Shown here piece after piece: positions 29,947-40,066 of a stretch of 64,000 bases of DNA. The position numbers were made by a program, and so were the translations under genes. The notes under the pieces are model-generated. The model ran no database searches. It worked only from the letters and a program-made list of their open reading frames with translations, and was not told the DNA's origin. Location of the stretch: assembly GCA_021234155.1 (NCBI GenBank), contig JAJEKV010000030.1:3820761-3884760 (forward strand), given 5' to 3'. Within the stretch, counting starts at the first letter, position 1, and each line of letters begins with the position of its first letter. The DNA is from Isoetes taiwanensis (Eukaryota > Streptophyta > Lycopodiopsida > Isoetales > Isoetaceae).

Positions 29947-30621
29947 ATCCGTGAATTCCCTGCTGAGCAAGCCTTTCATGTCTTTGATCACATCTTTGAT
30001 CTTCATGCCACCTTAACTAGAACTCCTTACTACACTGACATCATTTGCCAATATGATCAGCACATTCTACCCGGGGAAGTTAGCTTGCCACCTAGGGGAG
30101 GGAAATGGGTTTCTCTAGACTCTCTTGCTCAAGCCATAGGTGGGGGATCCAGGGGCAAGAACAAGTTGTGGGATAGAACCAGAAACATGCCCGACTACAT
30201 GACCTGTAAGCATCATAGGCATAGGTACCTCTCAAGCCAAGCAGCCTTAGCATTGTTCATGCAGTATAGGGCAGTTAACCAACCGGTGGAGCCATCAATT
30301 CAACCCTTGGATTTGGCACCTCTCGACACTCGGGCAGCGGCAGCCCAGATAAGCATCCATGAGATCGAGACTACGGCATACGAGCGTTACGGCTCCACAT
30401 CAGAAGCACCTATGTTGCAGATTGAGCAGGATTACGAAGAGGAGGAGGAAGAGAACCCAAGTTGGGAGATAAGGGAGGCAAGAAGGATGGAGAGGCGCTT
30501 AGCTCAACAACAGGAAGCACTAAGGCGGGACTTCGAACCCCCAGTAGGTATCACAGCCCTCACCCCAGTGATCGTCGACGGCGAGGAGTACATATTCGCC
30601 ACCGACCATGGAATAAAATAA
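29942..30621 (+). CDS. element D ORF2, central part (unidentified)
   Basis: Continues the frame opened at 18486 for about 225 codons. It begins IREFPAEQAFHVFDHIFDLH, includes a conserved-looking block 'NMPDYMTCKHHRHRYLSSQA', and ends with an acidic run (YEEEEEENP) followed by a charged segment (REARRMERRLAQQQEALRR) likely to be a short coiled coil. No zinc knuckle, protease, RT or histone motif is visible. It sits between the H3-like ORF and gag, where ordinary chromoviruses have nothing. I do not recognise it. The frame is intact here, in contrast to the neighbouring H3-like ORF. Confidence 0.65.
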
Positions 30622-31247
30622 CGGCTAAGGTTAGCCAAATGGCTATTTTGTAGCATTTTTGCCAAGAAAAACGGCTAAAGTAAATGGAAAAAATGCCCAA
30701 AAAAAAAGAAAATTTTAGCCCAAATTTTTTGCCACCCAAGTGAGTTTTTAGGTTGAATAGCCAAACCTTTATCTCCAGACATATCCATCAGGACATGGAT
30801 TAGCTAAATCTAAGATAGAGTGGGCTTGGAAAAATGGATAGATTAGCCTGCAATTCAACACCAATGTATGTACTAACTTTAAGAAATTTCAAATAGGGTT
30901 TATATTTTTCTTTTTTTTCTTTTTCCACTTCCTTTCTTGTTCCAAGTACAAAGTTGAAGCATTAGAGGAAAAGGAACAATGTATTCCCCTTTTTTTAGGT
31001 TTTTGAACATGTTCATGTATGGTCGTGTCTTGATTTATGTATTTACAATAAATTCAATGCCTTTACCAAAATGTTTGGATTTTTTTTAATTACTATAGCA
31101 TGATGGCTAATATTTGTCTTTCCATTTTGTGAAAGTTTAGCCAAAAGGAAGAAATTGTGATGGAGAAAAACCATTTAGTTTAGCCAAGTGTTAGAAACTT
31201 CTAGCCCCAATTTGAAGGTAGTTTAGCTAAACCTATTTTGGCTACAC
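30621..31247. mobile_element. AT-rich insertion in ORF2, possibly MITE-like
   Basis: About 627 bp of non-coding, A/T-rich DNA separates two coding parts of ORF2. It is flanked by TAAAATA on both sides (30614-30620 and 31248-31254). The ends contain TAGCC/GGCTA-rich sequence that could form imperfect inverted repeats. An intron is an alternative, but I see no convincing splice sites. Confidence 0.35.
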
Positions 31248-31254
31248 TAAAATA

Positions 31255-32103
31255 TAGGAGTAGTAATTTATTCCATGCCACCGACATCCTTAACCTTCCC
31301 TATTGTCAAGAGGAGGGCCTCAGGATCGATGAGCTCCTAAGCCTTATGGCACAAGAGCAGGGTAGTGACTTCATCGACTACTCCTACCAAGAGATTCCAC
31401 GGGAGGTAGCCGAGCGACACTCCTATGCAGGGGAAACTATGTCGGACATCCAGGCATATCAACAGATTAGGTACATGTTTCAAAGAAATAGGAACCCATC
31501 ATCCCGAAGAAGAGTTTCGTGAAATCCAAAGCAAGGTTGTACAAAGGAAGAGGCCCAAGCTCCAGCCGACCGGTCGCGCTCCAGAGCATCTTGGCGAATC
31601 ATCTAGCAAAGATCAATTTGGAGAACGCAACAACTATGTGGAGGGACCACGAAGATCTTACCGCAATAGATGTGTTCGGGCGAGGCAAAATTTCAAAGGA
31701 AGAGTACGGGAGCCACAGGGCGCACGCGGGGTAAATCACTCGGTACTATCTTCCGCCCTTAGCCAAGGACCGATGATAGTCTTCCACAAGGAGTTCAGCC
31801 CAAGGGGGTGAAGAATCGGTGGCGCCTCATAGCACTATCGGGCTTCGGACACCACGCCAGGATAGATTTCGGGATGGACCATGTAATTCTCTTCAAAAGA
31901 TCTGTAGCCCTTCACGCCCTCGACTTACGCCAGGGGGCCACCTGGGGGATGCGCACTTGTCGAGTAGCGGCAACGCACGGTAACTACCAAAGACCACGGT
32001 GGCAAGAGCATTGGAGGGAGGATCGGCGGCCATAATCCTGCAGAACATGGGCAAGGGCACAGGATTCAAGAAAATCAAAAACTTCTTCAAGCGACATCGT
32101 TGA
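31255..32103 (+). CDS. element D ORF2, 3' part (frame-disrupted)
   Basis: Coding sequence resumes with 'HATDILNLPYCQEEGLRIDE' and 'DFIDYSYQEIPREVAERHSY', shifts frame near 31520 ('VALQSILANHLAKINLENAT') and ends 'GKGTGFKKIKNFFKRHR' before TGA at 32101. The extreme C-terminus is strongly basic. After the stop the DNA becomes AT-rich until gag. I assign it to the same ORF as 18486/29942 by position; a separate ORF is possible. Function unknown. Confidence 0.5.
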
Positions 32104-32426
32104 TGGAAGACTTGTTTTGTTAATTAATCAAGTGTATTGTAACTCTTTTCGCTATTATCATGTAACTTATGAAATGTATTTCTAAATACTAATTAATGTC
32201 TTACCATGATCTTGACTTATAAGTGGAATTTTCATATAATTTCTTTTACGCCTAACAACAATTCAATAGTAAGAAGGAATGATTAATGTGTAACCCAAAT
32301 AACAAGTATTGATGATCAATCCTTGCAGCAAGAAACTCCGGCTCGGGTCCCCAAGGCCACGGCCGTCAACATCAATGGATCCCCAGGAACCTATTCGGAC
32401 GTGATCAGGATGACAACAACGACGAT
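32104..32426 (+). other. spacer between ORF2 and gag of element D
   Basis: AT-rich for the first ~220 bp, then GC-rich as gag approaches. No RNA gene or obvious promoter was found. Confidence 0.4.
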
Positions 32427-33105
32427 ATGACGCCGGAAGCAATCAACGCGAGGCTCGTCCAGATGAGGAACCAGATGCATCAGCTGATCCACTGGGCCAC
32501 CCCATTGATGAATGCCCAAGAAATATGCACCTGCTCCACCACCACCTCCACCGCTACCTCAGCAAGGCATCGAGGAAGGTCCACAGCAGGAGGGGCAGGA
32601 TAATCAGGGGAATGTCAGAGACAGGAAGAGGAAAAGGAGAAACAGAAGATCTCCAACTCCACCTAGCTCAAGCTCATCGGACACTTCTCACACCCAAGAC
32701 AGTTCTAGCTCAGAAAGTGAGTCCGACACTCCACAAGTAAGAGCCAGGGCAAGGAAGGCAGATGACTATCAGAAGAAGGTTGACAGTGCTATGAGCAATG
32801 TGTGGAAGACAAGGAAGTTGGGTCAGTTCTCAGGAAAGGATAGGTCAGGTATGGAGGCAGAAGCATGGCTTGACGAAATGGAAGAATTTGGCAACTCTTA
32901 TAGCATGAAGGACAAAGATATAGGAAAGTTGCTACAAAGAAACTTGATAGGAGCAGCTAGAATCGGGTGGAAAGGCTATGCTAAGTCTAACAAGCTCAAA
33001 AGAAAAAAAAAAAAACAATTTTCATTCAGACCTTCAAAGAAAGCTTTCATAAGCATTATGTGCCAAAGATCGCACACTAGCAAAAGAATCCGCCAGATTC
33101 TATAA
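32427..33105 (+). CDS. gag of element D (frameshifted)
   Basis: An ATG at 32427 opens MTPEAINARLVQMRNQMHQL, typical of plant gypsy gag N-termini, then the frame moves to that of 32512. This gives a Pro-rich segment, a basic Arg/Ser-rich segment ('DRKRKRRNRRSPTPP'), and the start of the capsid-like domain ('GKDRSGMEAEAWLDEMEEF'). After about 33000 an A-run (10 A) coincides with loss of the expected sequence. Gag would form the particle and bind the RNA. Confidence 0.75.
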
Positions 33106-34053
33106 AGGCTGAACCAGGGTACATTGTCGGGTAGCAAAGTATCTGACCATGTTCCCTTTTAGTATCGAAGAAGACAAGCGGTTGACACCTACATCGAAGG
33201 GTTGAACAGCAATATCAAGAGGCTTGTTAGAGCAATCAACCCAAAGTCGCTTGAAGCGTTTCAAGACAAAGCTATAAGCTTGGAGGAAGCACCATCAACT
33301 CCAAAGAGAAAACGGTCGGCCTTCAAAGGGTAAAGCTTGAGGCGATACCAAGGGCAATACGGAGTAAGCAATCAGCGACTCACGCGCAATTAGCGGCATG
33401 AAAGGGCTCGAGGGGTAAGACCTTTGGGGACCGTAAACCACGAGAATGCATCGGGGGCGGTAATCTTGGCGTATCCCAGATAGTCCGGCGAAAGAGAAGA
33501 GCGAGGAGTGTATCGAGAAGAAGCTTTGTTTCAGTGCTTCCGGCCGGGGCACCGAACACATGATTGCCCATTCGTCATGCGAGGCGGCTTTGGCGAGAGC
33601 TTATGGATTGGGATTCTCCAAGAAGCGGATGAAGACGGCGACCGGCATGAGGCCCGGGACTTCATAGATGGTGAGTGTCATATATGTGCAAACATTGAGT
33701 CGGTGATATTGAGGATCAGTCCAGCGGTCATTGCGGTGATGGGATCATAGATAGTAATACATATGTAGTCCTCATAGATACGGTAGCTCTCATAACCCAG
33801 CCTCTCCTGGCTGGCTGCCCTAATGAAGAATAAGGTATTGAAGTCTAAGCCAAGGCCGGTTGCTATGGCAAATGGCGCCATTAAATCACACCAAGGGGAG
33901 GAGGATCACATTAGACATAGACCTTAGTGGGAAGTAAGTGGCCCGATGGGGAGCGAGTCATGGAAATTGGAAGGTATGACCTTATAGTAGGCATGGAATT
34001 CTTAAAAAGCCCAAAGCCATGATTGATTGTGACCCTTACGAAGTCGCCATGAC
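33106..34053 (+). pseudogene. element D gag C-terminus, zinc knuckle and protease remnants
   Basis: Heavily broken. A zinc knuckle is recognisable near 33527 as 'CFRPGHRTHDCP', lacking about three residues including one Cys of CX2CX4HX4C; the loss lies in a GGCCGGGG run. Protease-like sequence should lie around 33660-34030 but no intact DTG/DSG motif can be read. Breaks cluster at CG-rich points. Confidence 0.6.
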
Positions 34054-35298
34054 ATGGCGGACCCGGACGGCACCAAATTCATAGTGAAAGGTAAGAAGGC
34101 AGCTCCTTCCATGCAGTGTATTTCTTTGAAGCACCTAAGGAAAAGTATAGAAAGAAATAAGGTGGATTATATTTTGAGGTTAGTGGCAATTGACCCCAAT
34201 AAACAGGATGGAAGCGATCAAAAGGGGAATCAGTTGCCCAGGCCAGTAGCAAGGCTCATCTCAGAATTTAAGGATGTCTTCCCGGATAAAATCCGGCAAT
34301 TACCACCTTATAGGGGTGTAGAATGTGAAATCACATTAGCTCCAGATGCTAAGCCTACCAGCAAGGCACCTTACAGGATGAGCACCCCAGAATTGATAGA
34401 ACTCAAGAAGCAGCTCCAGGAATTGCTTGAGCTTGGGTTTATTAGAGCAAGTGTATCTCCTTTTGGAGCACCTATACTCTTTGTGAAGAAGAAAGATGGG
34501 AGCTTAAGAATGTGCATAGACTATCGCCAGCTCAACAAGCAGACAATAAAGAATAAGTATGCATTGCCAAGAACAGATGCTTTGATGGACCAGCTCCAAG
34601 GAGCAAGGGTATTCTCAAAAATTGACTTAAGGTCAGGATACCATCAGATAAGAATAAAGGAAGAGGACATCCATAAGACCGCCTTCAGAACGCGGTATGG
34701 TCACTTTGAGTTCATAGTAATGCCCTTTGGGTTGTCAAACGCTCCAGCAACTTTTATGCGCCTCATGAACGACGTCTTCAGGGAATTTCTAGATGAGTTT
34801 GTCATTGTTTTCTTCGACGACATCCTAGTCTACAGCAAGTCCATTGAAGATCATGATCAGCATTTGAGAAGGGTGTTGGAAAAGTTGAGACGGCATCGCT
34901 TGTATGGCAAGCTCTCCAAATGCCACTTTGCTACCCAAAGAGTGGAGTACTTGGGCCATGTAATATCGGCGGAAGGGATTTCCACTGACCCCGCAAAGAT
35001 TGAAGCAGTAGTCGATTGGCCAGCTCCAAGGAATGTAGCAGAAGTAAGAAGCTTTCTTGGGTTAGCGGGATATTACAGAAAGTTCGTGAAGGACTTTGCT
35101 AAGTGGGCGTCCCCTTTGACGGACCTCACTAAGAGCGTTAAGGTGAAAGATTGGAGAGCACATTGGCTAGAGAAAGTCCAAGTTTCCTTTGAGAAGCTCA
35201 AGGAGGCCTTAACATCAGCTCCAGTGCTCGTCCTTCCCGACCCAAGTAAAGACAAGCTTGTAGCCCGCGGATGCAAGCAAGATAGCAACAGATCTTGA
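34054..35298 (+). CDS. element D reverse transcriptase (intact RT domain)
   Basis: A 414-codon frame with all RT blocks: '[20 protein letters not shown]', '[19 protein letters not shown]', '[15 protein letters not shown]', '[20 protein letters not shown]', the catalytic 'FFDDILVYS', and '[17 protein letters not shown]'. The connection to RNase H ('[14 protein letters not shown]') is present. Motifs match chromoviral gypsy RTs. The ATG at 34054 is internal to the polyprotein. This is the best-preserved part of D; the RNase H that follows is shifted. Confidence 0.95.
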   Translation: MADPDGTKFIVKGKKAAPSMQCISLKHLRKSIERNKVDYILRLVAIDPNKQDGSDQKGNQLPRPVARLISEFKDVFPDKIRQLPPYRGVECEITLAPDAKPTSKAPYRMSTPELIELKKQLQELLELGFIRASVSPFGAPILFVKKKDGSLRMCIDYRQLNKQTIKNKYALPRTDALMDQLQGARVFSKIDLRSGYHQIRIKEEDIHKTAFRTRYGHFEFIVMPFGLSNAPATFMRLMNDVFREFLDEFVIVFFDDILVYSKSIEDHDQHLRRVLEKLRRHRLYGKLSKCHFATQRVEYLGHVISAEGISTDPAKIEAVVDWPAPRNVAEVRSFLGLAGYYRKFVKDFAKWASPLTDLTKSVKVKDWRAHWLEKVQVSFEKLKEALTSAPVLVLPDPSKDKLVARGCKQDSNRS

Positions 35299-35620
35299 TG
35301 CAAGAAGAAAGGGTAGTCGCCTACGACTTCGAAGAAGATGAACGGCCGGCCGAACAGCTACCCAACCCATGATCGGGGGAGCTCCTAGCCATTGTCGGGG
35401 CACTAAGGATTTGGAGGCACTATTTGGCCGGAAGGAAGTTTGGTTAGATCACGATCACGAGCCTCCAAATCTTTTTTCACCCAACCACTCCTCAACCTAA
35501 GGCAAAGGAGGTGGATGGAATTCCTTGAGGAGTATGATTTTGATATAGTATATAAGCCCGACAAGCTTAATGTTGTGGCAGATGCTCTCTCCAGGAGACC
35601 GCTTGAGACAAGAACGCATT
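35299..35620 (+). pseudogene. element D RNase H (frame-disrupted)
   Basis: Pieces of RNase H are visible in different frames: '[20 protein letters not shown]' around 35375-35435, and '[24 protein letters not shown]' (35528-35600), which marks its C-terminal end. The first catalytic Asp region near 35270-35300 is corrupted. Confidence 0.75.
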
Positions 35621-36674
35621 GTAATGCGATCTCCACTCTTTCGAGTGAGTTTGGTAAGAAGATTGAGGAGACCCTGCCATTGGATGAAGACTTCAAGGAA
35701 GTATGGGAAAGCCTTTCTAGAGAGGCTAGAACAGATAAGGAACGGGAGGCCTTCAAGCATTATAAGAAGGAAGGGCAACTTTGTTGTATCATAAGCATAA
35801 GTTGTGTGTGCCCCAATCATGGGGGGTAAGGAAGCTAATTCTTCATGACACACACACAACAGCCCAATAGCGGGAGGGCATGCGGGGGTTTATGAAGACC
35901 TACTTCAAGATTCGAAGTAGTTATTTACGGCGAGGGGATGAAGAAGCAGATAGCGGGTATATTCGGGAGTGCCGGTTGTGTGTGAGACCAAAGCGGAGCA
36001 GCTCAGAATTCCGGCTATAGAGCCATTAAGCGGTGCCAAATGCTAAGTGGGAGGTCATAAGTATGGATTTTATCACGGACTCCCCTAGAACTCTTGAGGA
36101 AAGGATGCATTGATGGTTGTGCGTAGACAAGTTATCTAAGATGGCACATTTTGTGCCTTGCAGAACTACGGACACCGCATTAGATACTGCCAAGCTATTT
36201 GTAAAGGAGATTTTTAGACTCCATGGCATGCCTCGGGAGATAATTTCAGATAGGGATTCCAAATTTATGAGTGCCTTTTGGCAAGACCTTTTAGCACGAT
36301 CCGGGCGAAGCTCTCCATGAGCACGGGCATATCATCCCCAAACGGATGGTCGACGGAGAGGGCCGAATCGCATCATCGAGGATATGCTTTCCGCTTTGTG
36401 TGGAACAAAGCGGTCCAAGTGGGATGAGTACATCCACTTGGTGGAGTTCGCCTACAATAGTGCCAAGCAGGAGTCATCTCAGATGTCTCCTTTCATGGTA
36501 AATTACGGGTACCAGTGCTTAACCCCGGATACTTGGCACAATCCTGTGTCAAAGGTGGAAGTATCACAGCAGATGCTAGGTGATATCACGGCGGTGGTGG
36601 AAGAAGTAAGGGGTTACCTCCTAGCGACAAGAAGTCGACAAAAGAGTGTGGCCGACAAACCGCACGGACCGTAA
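35621..36674 (+). pseudogene. element D integrase (frame-disrupted)
   Basis: Fragments in order: a pre-integrase segment to 35829; '[20 protein letters not shown]' (36123 onward); '[19 protein letters not shown]' with a catalytic Asp (36234-36290); and 'KWDEYIHLVEFAYNSAKQES' with 'SPFMVNYGY' (36418-36510). The Glu region between them (about 36320-36385) is shifted. HHCC residues cannot be read cleanly around 35840-35990. Confidence 0.8.
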
Positions 36675-37166
36675 GAGAGTTCGAGGTAGGCGATAGGCGT
36701 GTGGTTGAAGATCAAGGTTAAGCAAGCTAAGCTTGGATGGGAGTTGTAAGAAGCTTGCCCCTAGGTGGGCTGGTCCGTTTAAGATTTTGGAGAGAGTGGG
36801 TTCCCAAGCCTCTGAGGTTGGATCTTCCCCACCACCTTAAGGTTCACAAGGTTTTCCAATGTAAGTTTATTAAAAAGGCACAATCCTAACCCCGAGGAGG
36901 TTTTGGATACTCCAACTTTGTTGGAAATGACTAAGAGCAAGTGGAAATTGTGCACGAAGTTACTTCTTGATAAGTCATTCAAGAAGACTAGGAGGTCCCA
37001 GTTCCTCCAATTTTTGGTCAAGTAGAAGCACTTGCCCGTGGAAGGCGAACTTGGGTATTGAAGCAAGATTTGGAGAAGCAATACCCGAGTTTATGAAGGA
37101 GTTTGATGGGCGAGTCGAGTCTCCCACTTGGTGGACCCAGGCTTTCGCCGGGGAGGAGTTAGCTTA
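36675..37166 (+). pseudogene. element D integrase C-terminus with chromodomain-like segment
   Basis: After the core come a degraded GPY/F region, a conserved-looking 'NPEEVLDTPTLLEMTKSKW' and then 'KKTRRSQFLQFLVK-stop-KHLP' (about 36975-37040) with 'LEKQYP'-like sequence to ~37090. The pattern FLVKWK..LP...W....L is that of chromoviral chromodomains; the Trp codon TGG is TAG here. In other chromoviruses this domain binds methylated H3 and directs integration to heterochromatin. The assignment rests on short motifs and would need a profile search. Confidence 0.6.
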
Positions 37167-38000
37167 GTATGCTTCTTAGTTAGCCTCTAGCTCACAGCGT
37201 GTATTCTAGTTAGTGGAATACATATGCCGAATCTTAGGAACATGTGGGCGATGATGGGATAAGCCTTTAAAAGAGGCGTTCCTAGGCAACATGCACCAAA
37301 GGGCGCGCATGACCACTAGGGTCATGCGAGAGAGAGAAGAAAGGCATGGTGCGCGATGATGGGACATCGGTCGGATGCTCCCTATGCCACGATGTGGGGG
37401 GCGCACACCTGGCCGTAGGGGGGTCATGGTGAAGGTTAAAGTGATCATGTGCGATGATGGGATGCGTGAGACGTTCCCTAGCTTAAAACCCTTGGGGGCA
37501 TGATGCACTAGGGGTACTTCGACGCGGAGACCTTAGAAAGGTACAAGGTAGCACTTGATCATGGGCAATGATGGGATCATCTTAAATGGTCCTTAAGCTC
37601 AAATCCGAAAGGGCCATGATCGAAAGTGCAAGGTATTGGTAAGGGGGGTGGTCCCCTAAAACCACAATTTTATTAATTAGACTAGCGTAATGTGCTCCAT
37701 GTGCGGGCAAGTGAGAAGAAGGAGCATCGAGATGGGGCGATTACGAGAAGATGGGGAGAACCATAATTTAGATTATGAACCCTAATAACTCTCATAATAA
37801 TGTTTTTTGAATTATTGTAAGAAGTAACCTTGTTAAGGCTATATAATTTTGTATAAGTACAAATATAGCCTAAATTTTTGACGTTTAACTTGTTAATAGG
37901 AAGTTGATCGTTTAAAATTAATTGTATGCTCTTGTATTGTTTTGCGGGATCAAGTAGGCTCGTCACCTTAAGCGCCAATCTTGAGGGGCAGCATTGTCCT
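37167..38000 (+). other. element D 3' untranslated region with periodic motif
   Basis: No coding signal. The motif GATGATGGGA (one copy AATGATGGGA) recurs at about 37250, 37355, 37453 and 37567, spaced roughly 100 bp apart within loosely similar ~100-bp units. The last part is AT-rich up to the polypurine tract. Confidence 0.6.
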
Positions 38001-38010
38001 AAGGGGAGAA
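38001..38010 (+). promoter_or_regulatory. polypurine tract of element D
   Basis: AAGGGGAGAA directly precedes the 3' LTR TGTGACG. Confidence 0.85.
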
Positions 38011-39620
38011 TGTGACGGCGTTCGGGGGAATATCTATAAATCACGTATATTCTGGACCGATCACCATACAAGTCTACCTAGGTAGCCTTGTATGCCTTAG
38101 AAAGTGGCAAAGGGTGCACATCTAAGTTAATTACTTAACTTAGATAACCTTAGGATAAGACCCATTTCCACATGGCCTTATCCCATTGGGGCAACCGCCA
38201 CACCGGCCTAACCTAGTGGTGCCACATGGCATCCTATGTGGACCCACATCTATATTAGCTCTAACCCTAACCCCTAAAACCTCTTTCCCCGACCCTAGCA
38301 CCTGAACTCTCATCTAAGTGCCCGAAACCCGTTTTGGTGCACCGCTCGTCATAGCCCAGGCGCGCCCACTGGAAGGTGTGTATGATCGTTGAGGGAGCAA
38401 GTCTTGAACCTCGTCCAAGGAGCATGGAGGCGCTGTGGGGATGGGAGGAAGCGCTTGGAGGGAGGTAGGTTGGGTAGAGTTCATGTTAGTTCATCTGGAA
38501 GTTAGTCCTCCAGATGGGTTAGTATTTTGTGTCTAGAGTAGAGCCACCCTAGATCCTTTGTTGAACATCTTGAACCCTAATCAAGGAACCCTAACTGTTA
38601 GTTAGATATGTATGATTAGGTTAAGATGTTCATATGATATTGTTCATGATGATTATGTGATGATGGTTGATCATGTTGTTCCTCTTGTGTTTGGAAGGGG
38701 GGTAGAGACCTAGGCCCATATGTAGTATGCTCCTAGTGTAGATCCCTTAGTTCCTATTATAAATGCGGCCTGTGCATAGGAACCCGCCGGGCTATGGGAG
38801 CTATGATGTGACTCAGCACCACACAACGGGGCTAGAGGCAAGATGGAGGGTGGATCCCTGTAGCCGAGGGGGGCTTGGGGGATCCCACGGTGGGCTGGAG
38901 GCTTATGGTCGGTCACTGCATTGTGGGCGAGCATGGGTCCGACACCTCCCAGGGCAATGGTGTCGCCACGCCTCTCAAGAGTTGCAAGTGTCGGCTTGGC
39001 TCTTGTTTCGGGAGGTTGATCAGTGCAATGCGTGTGCCGAGCCACGATTCTCTAGCCTCGTGGAGCCTCTAGACCCCGGGAAGGGGAGATGCAACCCTTC
39101 CTACCTCGTCGGACCAGGGGAGATGCAACTGGAATAGTCCCGATGGGTGATGCCATGGGATTGCGTGTCCAGGAAGGTTAGAGTCATGCCACGGCTTGAT
39201 CTAGCCCATCTCGCAAAGTATGCACGGGGAGGGGCGGATGGAGTGGTCAACCCTAGCCATTGTCTTATGCGGCCCATGCCATTGTTATGATTCTGGTTCG
39301 CTCTATCTTGAGGCCTATCCAAATACGACTTCCTTTCGGCGTCGAGCGGTAGGACCTCTCATGTTTTATGGCATATGATTATGTTCTTTGCATCTATGGA
39401 TATGCGATTGAGCTACCCTTGAGGTAGCATATTGTATTGTATTGCTAGTTCTCGACGTTTATGCTTCCGTGATAGGAGCCCATAGGGGAAGGGCGCCAAA
39501 GACACCTTTCGTGTCCCCTTCCCGCTTTTCTGAAAGCTTCGAGTCGCGGGATAGGCAAGGGCCTGTCGCGGTTGTCGAGCCGGACGGGGATTTCTATGCC
39601 GAGCTGGACGGGGCCGTATA
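38011..39620 (+). repeat. element D 3' LTR, right end truncated
   Basis: Homologous to 14398-16038 from TGTGACG to GGCCGTAT, where similarity stops at about 39620. The last ~25-45 bp, including the CGTCACA terminus, are missing. Compared with the 5' LTR there are many short indels concentrated at G/C-rich spots. Confidence 0.9.
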
Positions 39621-39733
39621 TTCAAGCCCGAGGAGCGCCTGGCGACCGACCCGCACAGTTGTGGATCCTTGGCCTTGACTTGGTCCGTCAGATGCATGAA
39701 TAGTCCTTCGTACCCGGGAGGCACAGACTAACA
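39621..39733 (-). repeat. element C 3' LTR fragment
   Basis: The reverse strand starts TGTTAGTC and follows the element A LTR for about 110 bp (shared 'GGACTATTCATGCAT' and 'CCAAGGATCCACA'), then stops at the junction near 39620. Confidence 0.85.
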
Positions 39734-39747
39734 CTCCCCCCCAAAGC
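39734..39747 (-). promoter_or_regulatory. polypurine tract of element C
   Basis: On the minus strand TTTGGGGGGGAG directly precedes TGTTAG, matching the element A tract at 11066-11079. Confidence 0.8.
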
Positions 39748-40066
39748 GACACTTTCGAGTGAAGAAAAAAGGAGGAAGTGTTCAGAAGGAAGCCGCCAGC
39801 TTTGAAGTGATCCTCACTTCGAATGAGGACCGCACCATTATGGTAAGTGTCAATGAGGTCCCTGAAGTGTGTTTGAGAGAGTCAAGTGTTGGAGCCCAAG
39901 GGGCGTGATCTCGCATCAATGAGGAAGTGAGAGCGCACCATATCTTCCAAGGCAGCATGTGCCCCGCGGGACGAACCGGCACCCATGAGAAGGCAGGGTT
40001 TGGAGAAACCCAAGGCACCGGCCATTCCGTTGGGTAAAAAGATGGACGCCGGCCCGATTTAGGAGC

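Larger units (their letters stand above)
14398..39620 (+). mobile_element. element D: chromovirus-type gypsy element with a histone H3-like ORF, split by element E
   Basis: 5' LTR 14398-16038, tRNA-iMet primer site 16040, H3-like ORF 16611-17726, paired hairpins, an unidentified ORF, gag from about 32427, RT 34054-35298, RNase H, integrase, chromodomain-like segment near 36955-37085, polypurine tract 38001-38010, 3' LTR 38011-39620 (end truncated). Element E occupies 18531-29941. Without E and a ~630-bp insert at 30621 the element would be about 13.2 kb, long for a chromovirus because of the two extra ORFs between primer site and gag. The LTR pair is clearly homologous but carries many short indels. 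The right end has lost the last ~25-45 bp of LTR at the junction with element C. Confidence 0.92.

Noticed and set aside
34054-35298. Caulimovirus-like or endogenous pararetroviral origin of the RT
   Set aside because: Integrase, LTRs, a tRNA-iMet primer site and a polypurine tract are all present, which defines an LTR retrotransposon.
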